NCBI GenBank assembly: GCA_947585915.1
Contig: CANPXJ010000008.1
Location: 1-32,554, forward strand
Source of the DNA: an uncultured Bacilli bacterium
GTDB lineage: Bacteria > Bacillota_I > Bacilli_A > RF39 > UBA660
Direction: 5' to 3'
DNA: 32,554 nt
The notes under the pieces were generated by a model. That model did no database searches, had not been told where the DNA came from, and was given only the letters and a program-made list of their open reading frames with translations. The first letter of the stretch is position 1, and the number at the start of each line of letters is the position of its first letter. The translations under genes and the position numbers were made by a program. Below are positions 17,776 to 26,073 of the stretch, in pieces.

Positions 17776-19638
17776 ATGTTTGGAAATATCAAATATATAA
17801 GTGATAATGAGGCTCATGTTGTAAATGCCGCCGGAATTAATATGAGTGGCGATTTAATGAACGTTCATGTAGTTTTTGAAGACCAAAAGCAATTAGTATT
17901 AGGAGAAGTAACAGAGGTTAATGATTCGATAATAAAAATTAGATTTTTAGGAGAATTTTTAGATGGTCATTATGTTAGTGGTGTTATAAGAAAACCAAAA
18001 CTTTCTTCTAAAATTAGAGTTATAAATGAAGATGAATTATCTGAACTTATGGGAACAGAAGATTCAGGCTCTTTCCTACTTGGAACAAGTTCTATTTATA
18101 ATGGGCAACCAGTTTATGTTAATATAAATCAAATGTTTGCTAACCATGCCGCAATATTCGGTAATACTGGTAGTGGTAAATCATGTGGTGTTGCTCGTCT
18201 TGTTCAAAATATTTTTAGTAACAAAAATTTAGTTCCTTATAATGCTAATTTATTTATTTTTGATGCTTATGGTGAATATAAAACTGCTTTTAGAAATATT
18301 AATCAAATAAATCCATATTATAGTTATAAATTTATCACATCTAATCCAACTGATCCTGAAGATGTACCTTTAAGAATTCCTGTTCATTTACTTAACTTAG
18401 ATGACTGGTCATTATTTTTACAAGCTAGTTCTCATAGTCAAATTCCAATAATTGAAAGAACTTTAAAACTGGCTAAAATATTTGCTAAGAATGATGATGT
18501 AGCTATGCGTTATAAAAATCATCTAATTGCTAAAGCTTTACTTGCCGTGTTATTTTCCAATCAAACAACTGCTCATAAAAAAAATGAAGTATTTACAATT
18601 ATCGAAGCTTGTAGTACTCCTGAATTTAATTTTGATAGTACAATTCAAGGTTTAGGTTATACTAGAGTATTTAGTGAATGTTTTGAAATTGATTCTAATG
18701 GTAATTTTGGTGAAAGTGTTTTAATTACTGAATATATTTTAAAGCATATTGATGATTCTCTAGAAGGTACCCCAGAACCAACTGATTCATTCTATACTTT
18801 AATTGATTTTAGTAAAGCCATGGAATTTACTCTAATTTCAGAAGGATTCCAAAGTAATCAACAAATATATGATGATGCTATGTTATTAAAGGTTCGTCTT
18901 AATTCAGTAATTAATAGTAAAGTGGGGGAATTTTTCTCTTATGATAAACCGGTAACAATGGAAGGGTACATATCTTCATTAGTTGCAGCTGGTGCTAATA
19001 AAAAAGCGCAAATTATTAATATAAATTTAGAAGATGTCGATGATACTTATGCTAAAGTTATTGTTAAAATAATTGCTCGTTTCTGTTTCGAATTTGCTAA
19101 ATCTCGTAAAGAAAGAGCATCTATACCGTTTAACTTATTTGTTGAAGAAGCCCATCGATATATTCAAAAAGATACTGATACTTTCTTAATTGGTTATAAC
19201 ATTTTTGACCGTATTGCTAAAGAAGGGCGTAAATATGGAGTATTACTTGATATAATTACCCAAAGACCAGTAGAATTATCAGATACAGTTATTGCGCAAT
19301 GTTCAAATTTCTTAATATTTAAAATGACTCACCCTTTAGATATTGATTATATTAGTAAGATGTTACCAAATATTTCTAGTGATGTCTTAGATAAACAGAA
19401 AGTATTACAACCAGGAAACTGTGTCGGCTTTGGCAGTGCTTTTAAAATTAATATGATTATTAAAATGGAAATGCCTAATCCTAGTCCATATAGTAATTCC
19501 TGTGATGTTTCCGCAAGATGGAGACTTGGCACATCAGCAATGCCTACCTCAACTCCAGCTAGCTCTACAAATACCATAAATCCTTCAATGCAAGGAGCAA
19601 ATCCAAATTTAGCTAGTCCACTTGTGCCAAATGCTTAA
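17776..19638 (+). CDS. HerA-like hexameric ATPase (DUF87)
   Basis: This 620-residue protein has the HerA/FtsK-clade layout: an N-terminal beta-barrel-like HAS domain (about 1-80), Walker A GNTGSGKS (129-136, K135), Walker B LFVEEAHR (E457/E458), the segment EGRKYGVLLDIITQRP with a likely sensor and arginine region, and a C-terminal part with NCVGFGSAFKINMIIKMEMP. The tail from about 580 is Pro/Ser/Asn-rich and disordered. HerA proteins pump or unwind DNA, often with a nuclease (NurA) or in defence systems with SIR2 or other effectors. Here no partner gene is adjacent: a wall hydrolase lies upstream and 6S RNA downstream. SD AGAGGAG lies upstream of the ATG. Role unknown; DNA repair is the default guess. 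Confidence 0.85.
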   Translation: MFGNIKYISDNEAHVVNAAGINMSGDLMNVHVVFEDQKQLVLGEVTEVNDSIIKIRFLGEFLDGHYVSGVIRKPKLSSKIRVINEDELSELMGTEDSGSFLLGTSSIYNGQPVYVNINQMFANHAAIFGNTGSGKSCGVARLVQNIFSNKNLVPYNANLFIFDAYGEYKTAFRNINQINPYYSYKFITSNPTDPEDVPLRIPVHLLNLDDWSLFLQASSHSQIPIIERTLKLAKIFAKNDDVAMRYKNHLIAKALLAVLFSNQTTAHKKNEVFTIIEACSTPEFNFDSTIQGLGYTRVFSECFEIDSNGNFGESVLITEYILKHIDDSLEGTPEPTDSFYTLIDFSKAMEFTLISEGFQSNQQIYDDAMLLKVRLNSVINSKVGEFFSYDKPVTMEGYISSLVAAGANKKAQIININLEDVDDTYAKVIVKIIARFCFEFAKSRKERASIPFNLFVEEAHRYIQKDTDTFLIGYNIFDRIAKEGRKYGVLLDIITQRPVELSDTVIAQCSNFLIFKMTHPLDIDYISKMLPNISSDVLDKQKVLQPGNCVGFGSAFKINMIIKMEMPNPSPYSNSCDVSARWRLGTSAMPTSTPASSTNTINPSMQGANPNLASPLVPNA

Positions 19639-19645
19639 AAATATA

Positions 19646-19675
19646 TTGTATAAATATTAAATAACATGGTATAAT
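19646..19675 (+). promoter_or_regulatory. Promoter of the 6S RNA gene
   Basis: TTGTAT (19646-19651) and TATAAT (19670-19675) are separated by 18 bp, placing the transcript start at about 19681-19683. Confidence 0.65.
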
Positions 19676-19680
19676 AATAG

Positions 19681-19859
19681 TACCTAGAGTAGTGGTTTGT
19701 CTTTACATAAAACCGACTAAGTGATACATTGGGAATCTAATTGCCTTTCGGTGTAGAAAACTGGGCCATTAAGTGATTCAGGATCCTAAAGAGAGACATG
19801 TGATGCCCACCTCGCGTGAGCGGGTTTTTATCACAGCAAACTACTTACCTAGGTTTTTT
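19681..19859 (+). ncRNA. ssrS: 6S RNA
   Basis: A non-coding transcript of about 180 nt. The ends pair as a long closing stem: ACCUAG with CUAGGU, AGUG with UACU, then GUUUGU with GCAAAC, broken by a 3-nt internal loop. The 3' half has a stable hairpin, UGUGAU with AUCACA enclosing CCC, CUC and GAG, GGG. The large middle region is weakly paired, as expected for the central bubble of 6S RNA, which mimics an open promoter and sequesters sigma-A RNA polymerase. The closing stem followed by U residues doubles as terminator. The strongest support is synteny: in B. subtilis 6S-1 RNA (bsrA) lies directly upstream of tcdA (yrvM), as here. A riboswitch leader for tcdA is the alternative, but no known riboswitch motif was seen. 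Confidence 0.78.
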
Positions 19860-19874
19860 ATTTGGAGTTTAATT

Positions 19875-20555
19875 ATGAAAAGATTTGAAAGATTTGAATT
19901 ATTAGTTGGTAAGCGTTTTGCTGATATAAAAAAATCAACTATTTTAATAGTTGGCGTAGGGGGAGTAGGCTCATATGCTTTAGAAAGTTTAGTACGCTCT
20001 GGAATTGAAAATATCATTATAATTGATAACGATATTATTGATATTACTAATCTAAATCGGCAAATAATTGCTTTAGAAGAAAATATTGGCTGTAAAAAGA
20101 TAGAAGTAGCTAAAAAACGGGCCTTAAGTATTAATCCAAAGCTTCATATAACAACTTATGATATATTTTTAAATGCAGAAAATATTAGCATTTTAAATAA
20201 CCATCGTATTGATTATATAGTTGATGCTTGTGATACGATTTCAACTAAAATTGCCTTAATAAAATATGCTTTAAAAACCAATTGTAAAATAATATCTTCA
20301 ATGGGAACTGGGAAAAGACTTGATGCCTCACAATTAGAAATAACTACACTTAAAAAGACTCAATATGATCCTTTGGCTAAAATAATTAGAAAAAAATTAA
20401 GAGAAGAAAATTTATCTCTTAATATACCTGTAATATGGAGTAGGGAAGAACCTGTAAAAATAAAGAGCAAAACTATTGCTTCTTGTTCTTACGTTCCAGC
20501 AACAGCAGGATTACTTATAACTAGTTACATTATTAACGATATTTTAAAAAATTAA
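19875..20555 (+). CDS. tcdA: TcdA, tRNA threonylcarbamoyladenosine dehydratase
   Basis: TcdA (CsdL/YrvM) is an E1-like enzyme that uses ATP to cyclise t6A37 of ANN-decoding tRNAs to ct6A. The 226 residues include the Rossmann nucleotide loop VGVGGVGSYALE (about 25-36), the DNDIIDITNLNRQ motif with the adenylation Asp/Arg residues, VDACDTISTKIALI, SSMGTGKRLDASQL, and the late VIWSREEP and CSYVPATAGLL blocks diagnostic of this subfamily. The start at 19875 has GGAG 7 nt upstream; the frame is open further left but there it runs through the 6S RNA gene. The stop overlaps the convergent gene by 4 nt. Confidence 0.93.
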   Translation: MKRFERFELLVGKRFADIKKSTILIVGVGGVGSYALESLVRSGIENIIIIDNDIIDITNLNRQIIALEENIGCKKIEVAKKRALSINPKLHITTYDIFLNAENISILNNHRIDYIVDACDTISTKIALIKYALKTNCKIISSMGTGKRLDASQLEITTLKKTQYDPLAKIIRKKLREENLSLNIPVIWSREEPVKIKSKTIASCSYVPATAGLLITSYIINDILKN

Positions 20556-20998
20556 CGAATAGAAAAAGAGGTATATATTTTTAATACTGGTTCTTCTTGT
20601 TGATGCTGTAAGTAATTTTGATAATATTTAATAATATTTAAAATTGTTTCTTTGGGAATCTTTATGATTTCCTTTTTTAAATTGGCAAATTCTTCAGTAT
20701 TATAAAAATACTTAATCATTTTAGAATTTATAGCACTCATATCATGATTTTTTAGTTTAATTTTTTCTTCTTCGCTATACCTACGATTTAAATATTCAAG
20801 ACTAGGAATGTGATAAAGTAATATATCAATAGGAGCAATAACTAAGCTAGTATCATTAAATAATTCATATTTCTTACCAATAATGTTTCCATTAAAATCA
20901 TAGAAAATATTATCGATAAAGTAGCCTATATTTATACTGTCCATCTTTTCTTTTAAATAAAAAAAATAAATATTATTACGCATATAAGGTTCGTTCAT
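20552..20998 (-). CDS. Hypothetical 148-residue protein
   Basis: I do not recognise this protein. It is soluble, with no membrane segment and no cysteines, rich in Ile, Tyr, Asn and Lys. The first half looks like beta strands (IYFFYLKEK, IGYFIDNIFYDFNGNIIG), and the second half is helical (YSEEEKIKL, FANLKKEIIKI, TILNIIKYYQNYL). The ATG at 20998 is chosen because AGGTGATTATA immediately precedes it; TATAAT lies at 21020-21015, so it may have its own promoter with a very short leader. It lies 38 nt downstream of gpsA on the same strand and converges on tcdA. Confidence 0.7.
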   Translation of the reverse strand: MNEPYMRNNIYFFYLKEKMDSINIGYFIDNIFYDFNGNIIGKKYELFNDTSLVIAPIDILLYHIPSLEYLNRRYSEEEKIKLKNHDMSAINSKMIKYFYNTEEFANLKKEIIKIPKETILNIIKYYQNYLQHQQEEPVLKIYTSFSIR

Positions 20999-21036
20999 TA
21001 TAATCACCTAATAAATTATATGCTAAGATTTAATAT

Positions 21037-22014
21037 TTATTTCTTCGAAATTAAAAAGTCTATTAAAATTTTAGGGTCTTCTTGATTAAAAATAATATCA
21101 TAAATTAAATTAATAATTTCTAAATCAAGGTCTTTATCATTAATTAATTTATAAATAGATTTTAAAGTATAATATCCTTCTACCGTATTATCAACTAGAT
21201 ATGTGTCAATTTCTTTTTGGGTAATATTCTGTCCAACTAATTGACCAAAACGAAAATTACGGCTTTTTTCACTAGTACAAGTTAAAAGCAAATCACCAAT
21301 GCCCGCATATGATAAAATAGTATTTTTTTCACCACCAAGACTTTTAATCAGTTCTTTAATATCATGTAAAGATTCTGTAATTAAGAAAGCTTGGGTTGTT
21401 TCTCCAAAACCAAGGCCATCAATAATTCCAGCGGCAATAGCTATTACATTCTTAATACTGCCACAAACCTCTAAACCAATAATATCTTCGGTTGCTCTTA
21501 TTTTTAAATTGTCAGTAGCTAAAATACTAGTAATAATACTCGTATCTTTTTTATTTTGACAAGCTAAACTTAAAGCTGCAGGTTCACCTTTAGCTAAATC
21601 AATGGCAAAAGTTGGTCCAGATATAACTGCTAAATGTTTTGTTTTGATTTCGTTTAATACTAATTTATCAATAAACTTACAAGAATCTTGTTCGATTCCT
21701 TTTGTTCCTATACATATAATAGTATCTTCTGCAAGAAAATTTTTAATTTTACTAACTATATTACTGACAAATTGGGCGGCGACGATTATAAAAATTATCT
21801 CTTTACCAGCAACACACTCTTCCAAACTTGTTGTAAATTTTAAAGTTTGGGGTATTTCTATTTCAGGAAGAATAGAGTTAATCTTTCCTTTTTTATTAAT
21901 AACATTTATCTTTTGTTCATCTTCTGACCAAATTGTAATATCATTCTTATTTTTATTTAACATTAAGCTAATTGCTAAACTATAAGCTCCACACCCTATA
22001 ACACCTATTTTCAT
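21037..22014 (-). CDS. gpsA: GpsA, glycerol-3-phosphate dehydrogenase [NAD(P)+]
   Basis: GpsA reduces dihydroxyacetone phosphate to sn-glycerol-3-phosphate, the backbone for membrane lipids. At 325 residues it is full length. The N-terminal Rossmann motif is GVIGCGAYSLA, where most homologues have G-A-G-S-W-G. Other family blocks are CIGTKGIE, VISGPTFAIDLAKGEPAAL, the catalytic Lys in CGSIKNVIAIAAG, GLGFGETTQAFLI, and YAGIGDLLLTCTSEKSRNFRFG. The ATG overlaps the rarA stop as ATGA, so translation is coupled to rarA. SD-like GAGGGAT is just upstream. Confidence 0.94.
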   Translation of the reverse strand: MKIGVIGCGAYSLAISLMLNKNKNDITIWSEDEQKINVINKKGKINSILPEIEIPQTLKFTTSLEECVAGKEIIFIIVAAQFVSNIVSKIKNFLAEDTIICIGTKGIEQDSCKFIDKLVLNEIKTKHLAVISGPTFAIDLAKGEPAALSLACQNKKDTSIITSILATDNLKIRATEDIIGLEVCGSIKNVIAIAAGIIDGLGFGETTQAFLITESLHDIKELIKSLGGEKNTILSYAGIGDLLLTCTSEKSRNFRFGQLVGQNITQKEIDTYLVDNTVEGYYTLKSIYKLINDKDLDLEIINLIYDIIFNQEDPKILIDFLISKK

Positions 22015-23210
22015 TTATTATCCCTCATTTCTTCATGAAATTTATTTAACGAATTTTCATATTTATTATTTTTTTTATTATAATATTTTCTATTTTTTAT
22101 ATTATCTGGTAAGTATTGTTGCTCAACATAACTATTTTTATAATTATGGGGGTATTTATAATTAGGATTATGATTTTTAATATGAGTTGGGACATTACCA
22201 GTATTCCCTGAACGAATATCGTTTAAAGCTTCATCAATAGCCATTATGGCACTATTACTTTTCGGACTCATAGCTAGTTCGATAACTACTTGAGCTAAAG
22301 GAATTCTCGCCTCAGGTAAACCAACTAATTCCGCTGCATGAATAGCAGCCATCACTTTAGGGCCCATAGCAGGATTAGCCATGCCAATATCTTCATAAGC
22401 AATGACGCTCATTCGGCGATATATACTATCTAAATCACCAGCTTCAATTAAGCGGGCGAGATAATGAACAGCAGCATCTGGGTCACTACCTCGAATAGAT
22501 TTTTGAAAAGCCGATAATACTTCATAATGACCATCTTCATTTTTATCATGGAAAAACACTGGTTTAGAATTTATATCTTTTAAAATATCAATTGTAATCT
22601 TATGATTTTTAGACGAATAATAACTTATTTCTAATAAATTTATCGCACTACGAAAGTCGCCGCTTGAAACTTGGGCAATATACTTTAAAGATTTATCGTC
22701 AATTACAATTTTTTCTAACTTTTCACAAGCCTTTTTTAACCCTTTAACAATATCTTCTAAAGAAAGCTCATGGAGTTCAAATATTTGCAAACGCGAACGA
22801 ATGGCAGGATTAATTCGATTATAGGGATTAGATGTTGTTAACCCAATTAAAATTATTAAGCCATTTTCAATATATGGTAAAAGTAAATCTTGTTTATCTT
22901 TATTTAATCTATGGATTTCATCCATAATTACAATTAAAGTACCTTCCATTTTTGCTTCTTCAATAACAATGTCAAAATCACTTTTATTATTAATAGTTGC
23001 ATTTAAAAAACGATAGGGAAGATTAAGCTCATTAACAATGGCATACGCAATACTAGTTTTGCCAATCCCCGGTTTACCATACAAAATACAAGAAAACATT
23101 TTTTTATTTTCAACTAAATTGCGTAATATCTTATTATCACCAACTAAATGTTCTTGACCAATTACATCATCTAATTTTTTAGGTCGAAGGATATCGGCTA
23201 GTAATTCCAT
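22011..23210 (-). CDS. rarA: RarA (MgsA/YrvN), replication-associated recombination ATPase
   Basis: RarA is an AAA+ clamp-loader-like ATPase that acts at stalled replication forks and processes single-stranded DNA gaps. The 399 residues contain Walker A GKPGIGKT (45-52), Walker B VIMDEIHR (D97/E98), the TTSNPYNRINPAIRSRLQIFEL block with sensor and arginine finger, and the tetramerisation domain with IRGSDPDAAVHYLARLIEAG, RMSVIAYEDIGMANP and LPEARIPLAQVVIELAMSPKSN. It is slightly shorter than usual (about 420-440), but the C-terminus YPHNYKNSYVEQQYLPD is present. I chose the ATG at 23210, which has AGGTGAT just upstream, over GTG at 23219. In Bacillus rarA follows tcdA; here it converges on it. 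Confidence 0.94.
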   Translation of the reverse strand: MELLADILRPKKLDDVIGQEHLVGDNKILRNLVENKKMFSCILYGKPGIGKTSIAYAIVNELNLPYRFLNATINNKSDFDIVIEEAKMEGTLIVIMDEIHRLNKDKQDLLLPYIENGLIILIGLTTSNPYNRINPAIRSRLQIFELHELSLEDIVKGLKKACEKLEKIVIDDKSLKYIAQVSSGDFRSAINLLEISYYSSKNHKITIDILKDINSKPVFFHDKNEDGHYEVLSAFQKSIRGSDPDAAVHYLARLIEAGDLDSIYRRMSVIAYEDIGMANPAMGPKVMAAIHAAELVGLPEARIPLAQVVIELAMSPKSNSAIMAIDEALNDIRSGNTGNVPTHIKNHNPNYKYPHNYKNSYVEQQYLPDNIKNRKYYNKKNNKYENSLNKFHEEMRDNK

Positions 23211-23331
23211 TGTTATCACCTATATACTATTATAAACCATTCTAGCCTTAAATAATAGGATAATTTTGGATGTTACCTTGCAAATAAATTTTATTAGTGA
23301 TAAGATTTAGCTAGAGTGTAATGGTGAAATC

Positions 23332-24204
23332 ATGATAGAAAAATATATTGATTATTTAAAATATGAAAAAAAATTAAGTGATAATACCTTAAAATCATAT
23401 CAAAATGATTTAGATATTTTTAGTAGTTATTTTAAAAATAAAGATTTAACAAAGTTAAATGCTACTGATATTCATAATTTTATTAGTAAAAAAAGTAATG
23501 CTAAATCTAGTACAACTATTGCTCATAATATTACGGTCATAAACTCATTTTATACTTTTTTACTTGAAGAAAAATTAATTAAAACAAATCCATGTGAAAA
23601 TATAGTTTCGCCCAAAAAAGCTTTAAAATTACCTAATTTTTTAACCGAAGAAGAAGTAGATAAACTTCTAGATATTTCTTTAAATAGTGCTTATGATTAT
23701 CGAAATAAGGCCATGTTAGAACTTTTATATGCCACTGGTATTCGAGTGAGTGAACTCATAAATTTGAAGTTTATTAATTTAGATTTAGAAAATGATTTTA
23801 TTAGAGTTTTTGGTAAAGGAAGTAAAGAACGATTAGTTCCCATTAGTGATGTTGCTAAAGATTGGATAATAAAATATATTAATGAATATCGCGGAGAGCT
23901 ATTAAAGGGGAAAAATAGTGATTATTTATTTATAAATAATTTAGGAAATGGAATATCACGAGTAGGATTTTTTAAAATAATTAAAAAAGTATGTGAAGAG
24001 AAGGGAATTAATAAAAATGTCAGTCCTCATATTCTAAGACATTCTTTTGCAACCCATTTACTGGCTCATGGTGCTGATTTACGTGTTATTCAAGAAATGC
24101 TTGGGCATAGTGATATTTCTACTACCCAAATATATGCTCATTTAGTTAATGAAAAATTAAAAAAAGACTACGAAGAATACCATCCTCGCAGTCATAAAAT
24201 TTAG
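23332..24204 (+). CDS. xerD: Tyrosine recombinase XerD-type
   Basis: A 290-residue site-specific recombinase that with a partner resolves chromosome dimers at dif. The N-terminal SAM-like DNA-binding domain (1-90, YLKYEKKLSDNTLKSYQNDL) is followed by a catalytic domain with the full set R138, K162, H233, R236, H259 and nucleophile Y268 (QIYAHL), so it should be active. Length and the HILRHSFATHLLAHGADLRVIQEMLGH-type block are those of housekeeping XerC/XerD, not of mobile-element integrases. XerD is favoured over XerC by general similarity only. SD ATGGTGAA precedes the ATG. In Bacillus xerD (ripX) lies close to spoIIM, and a spoIIM-like gene is 6 kb away here. Confidence 0.9.
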   Translation: MIEKYIDYLKYEKKLSDNTLKSYQNDLDIFSSYFKNKDLTKLNATDIHNFISKKSNAKSSTTIAHNITVINSFYTFLLEEKLIKTNPCENIVSPKKALKLPNFLTEEEVDKLLDISLNSAYDYRNKAMLELLYATGIRVSELINLKFINLDLENDFIRVFGKGSKERLVPISDVAKDWIIKYINEYRGELLKGKNSDYLFINNLGNGISRVGFFKIIKKVCEEKGINKNVSPHILRHSFATHLLAHGADLRVIQEMLGHSDISTTQIYAHLVNEKLKKDYEEYHPRSHKI

Positions 24205-24223
24205 GAAAATTAAATCGTTTCCT
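24203..24223. terminator. Weak hairpin between xerD and the convergent small gene
   Basis: AGGAAA (24203-24208) pairs with TTTCCT (24218-24223). The following T content is poor on either strand, so termination would be inefficient. Confidence 0.4.
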
Positions 24224-24227
24224 ATTT

Positions 24228-24386
24228 CTAACGAGCGCTGTTACGAGCTGAGTTAGAATTTTTAGCACTATTGTTAGCATTATTACGGGCGCTACAATTT
24301 CTAGCACTATTTTGGTTTTTAGCACTGTTACGAGCACTATTTCTAGCACTGTTTTTAGCACTATTATTATTTCTTGCATTACTCAT
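24228..24386 (-). CDS. 52-residue Asn-Ser-Ala-Arg/Lys repeat protein
   Basis: A small gene, easily missed by length cut-offs. The protein is built almost entirely from N, S, A, R and K in imperfect four-residue repeats NSAR/NSAK (17 Asn, 11 Ser, 11 Ala, 10 basic, no acidic residues, one Cys, one Gln, one Met). It is therefore strongly basic and probably disordered or helical only when bound. Evidence that it is a real gene: a consensus SD GGGAGGTAAG spaced 4 nt from the ATG, a clean stop, and repeat structure kept in one frame. It lies convergent to xerD. The composition suggests nucleic-acid binding or an SASP-like DNA-coating role, which is inference; I do not know a named family. The opposite-frame ORF over this stretch is a shadow. 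Confidence 0.75.
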   Translation of the reverse strand: MSNARNNNSAKNSARNSARNSAKNQNSARNCSARNNANNSAKNSNSARNSAR

Positions 24387-24721
24387 ATTACTTACCTCCC
24401 ACTATTAGTATGGCAAAAAAAGGGGAGGTTATGTAAATTAATTTATGGTAAATGTTGTCAAAAATATTGTAATAATCAATAATGTTAATATTAGTACATA
24501 TTCTTTACAACAATTTGAAGCAAAAATAGTTAAATTAATAATATTTTAATCTTTCTTTAATATTTACTAATTATATTAGTAGTGTAAGAAGGTGATATAT
24601 GGTTAAAAGTTAAATTACAACATTAAATAATATTGGTTAACAGAAAGGTAGGTATTGATAAAATCTAAATTAGAATAATTTATTTTGATAATAATTAAAT
24701 AAATTAATGAGGTGATAATAA
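24387..24721. other. Intergenic region with two tiny ORFs
   Basis: This 335-nt stretch holds the SD of the small basic-protein gene and a TTGACA (24461-24456) on the minus strand without a convincing -10. On the plus strand are two very short ORFs with good SDs: MVKS at 24599-24613 (after AGAAGGTGAT) and a TTG-started MIKSKLE at 24655-24678 (after AAAGGTAGGT). Either could be a leader peptide for the HtrA gene or a chance occurrence. I see no structured RNA. Confidence 0.4.
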
Positions 24722-25966
24722 ATGTCTAAAGATATAAAGAAAAATAAAGAAATTAAAAAAACAAAACAAGAAGATGAAAAGAAAGTTAAGCAATTAATCA
24801 ATAAAAATAATAAAAATGCTATTATTATTGCTATAGTAGTCGTAGCCGTCTTAATTGTTATTGCTTTTGCATTTATCGTATTTCATGTTCTTTATCCTAA
24901 AATTAACTCTTATTTACAAAATATTTCTAAAGAAAAAATAGAATTAAAATATACTAAAACAGCTACTACTAAAAATGATGGTATATATATTACTGATGTT
25001 TCTCAAGTTGTCGAAAATGTAATGCCTTCTATCGTTGCCATTACTAGCAAAACCTTAATTTCTTCTGGACAATTTGGGCCTAGCTTTTTTAAAGAAGAAC
25101 AATATGCAGAAGGAGCAGGATCAGGTATCATTATTAGTAAATCAGATGATGAACTAATGATTTTAACTAATAATCATGTTGTTGAAAATGTTAGTGAGTT
25201 GGCTGTTCAATTTATAAATGAAAAAAGTTTTGATGCCAAAATTGTCGGAACATCTAAAAGAAAAGACATAGCCGTTATAGCTGTTTCCTTAAATGATATC
25301 GATAGTGATACTTTAAAAGAAATAAAAATAGCAACTATGGGTGATTCAAATAAACTAAAAGTAGGTAATGGCATTATTGCCATTGGAAATGCTTTAGGTT
25401 ATGGTCAATCAGTAACTACGGGTGTAGTTAGTGCGTTAAATAGGGAAGTTACTATAGATAATTACACGAATAAAATGATTCAATTAGATGCAGCTATTAA
25501 TGGAGGAAATAGTGGGGGAGCATTGCTTAATAGTAATGGCGAAGTTATCGGTGTAAATTCAGCAAAATACTCATCAAATGCTTTAAATTCTTCGGCAAGT
25601 ATTGAGGGAATGGGATTTGCTATTCCAATATCAGATATTAGCGACCTTATTACCGATCTTATGAATGGTAAAAATGATGAAGAAGTAACTTTAGGTATTG
25701 AAGGGTATTTAATTCAAGAAGAAAATAACTATAATTTACCTTCAGGATTTTATATTTCTAAAATCATTTCCGGAAGTAATGCAGATAAATCTGAGTTAGA
25801 AATTGGCAATATTATCACTAAAATAAATGGTAATAAGATAACTGATTTAAGTGATATACAAAGTGTTTTAAATAAATCAAATAAAGGAGACACTTTAAAT
25901 TTAACAATAAGTTATATAAGTGGTCGCGAATATAAAGAAAAAGATATTACCATCAATTTATCTTAA
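24722..25966 (+). CDS. htrA: HtrA/DegP-type membrane-anchored serine protease
   Basis: A 414-residue surface quality-control protease. A Lys-rich cytoplasmic tail (1-31) precedes one membrane helix (about 32-57). The trypsin-like domain (about 90-310) has the catalytic triad H152 (TNNHVV), D182 (KRKDIAVIAV) and S264 (GGNSGGAL). A single PDZ domain (about 320-410: GFYISKIISGSNADKSELEIGN) follows. This is the architecture of Bacillus HtrA/HtrB/YyxA, which degrade misfolded secreted proteins and can affect competence. SD GAGGTGATAATAA precedes the ATG. The 335-nt leader region upstream may carry regulation, but no known operator is visible. It ends at a clear terminator. Confidence 0.93.
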   Translation: MSKDIKKNKEIKKTKQEDEKKVKQLINKNNKNAIIIAIVVVAVLIVIAFAFIVFHVLYPKINSYLQNISKEKIELKYTKTATTKNDGIYITDVSQVVENVMPSIVAITSKTLISSGQFGPSFFKEEQYAEGAGSGIIISKSDDELMILTNNHVVENVSELAVQFINEKSFDAKIVGTSKRKDIAVIAVSLNDIDSDTLKEIKIATMGDSNKLKVGNGIIAIGNALGYGQSVTTGVVSALNREVTIDNYTNKMIQLDAAINGGNSGGALLNSNGEVIGVNSAKYSSNALNSSASIEGMGFAIPISDISDLITDLMNGKNDEEVTLGIEGYLIQEENNYNLPSGFYISKIISGSNADKSELEIGNIITKINGNKITDLSDIQSVLNKSNKGDTLNLTISYISGREYKEKDITINLS

Positions 25967-25983
25967 AAATACTCCTTACTTTG

Positions 25984-26016
25984 AAGAAAATAGTGCAATA
26001 GCTATTTTCTTTTTTC
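25984..26016 (+). terminator. Intrinsic terminator after htrA
   Basis: AAGAAAATAG (25984-25993) pairs with CTATTTTCTT (26002-26011), and the 3' arm runs into T. Confidence 0.85.
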
Positions 26017-26073
26017 TTTAATTGTAATTTTTAAAATTATTTTATATCATTATATTAGTAAAAGAGGTGAACT

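Noticed and set aside
19681-19859. T-box, TPP, SAM, FMN or c-di-AMP riboswitch before tcdA
   Set aside because: None of the core motifs of these classes was found (for example no T-box GGTGGTACCGCG-like sequence), and tcdA is not a usual target.
19773-19874. 34-residue N-terminal extension of TcdA
   Set aside because: This part of the frame runs through the 6S RNA gene and its terminator; the SD GGAG supports the ATG at 19875.
21299-21985. Two plus-strand ORFs antisense to gpsA
   Set aside because: They mirror the conserved gpsA coding sequence and lack ribosome-binding sites.
23332-24204. Phage or transposon integrase marking a mobile element
   Set aside because: The length and motif spacing are those of chromosomal XerC/XerD, and no attachment-site repeats or phage genes adjoin.
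24146-24379. 77-residue Val/Leu/Ile-rich minus-strand ORF
   Set aside because: It overlaps xerD and the 52-residue repeat gene in another frame; its hydrophobic repeats are only the frame shadow of the NSAR/NSAK codons.
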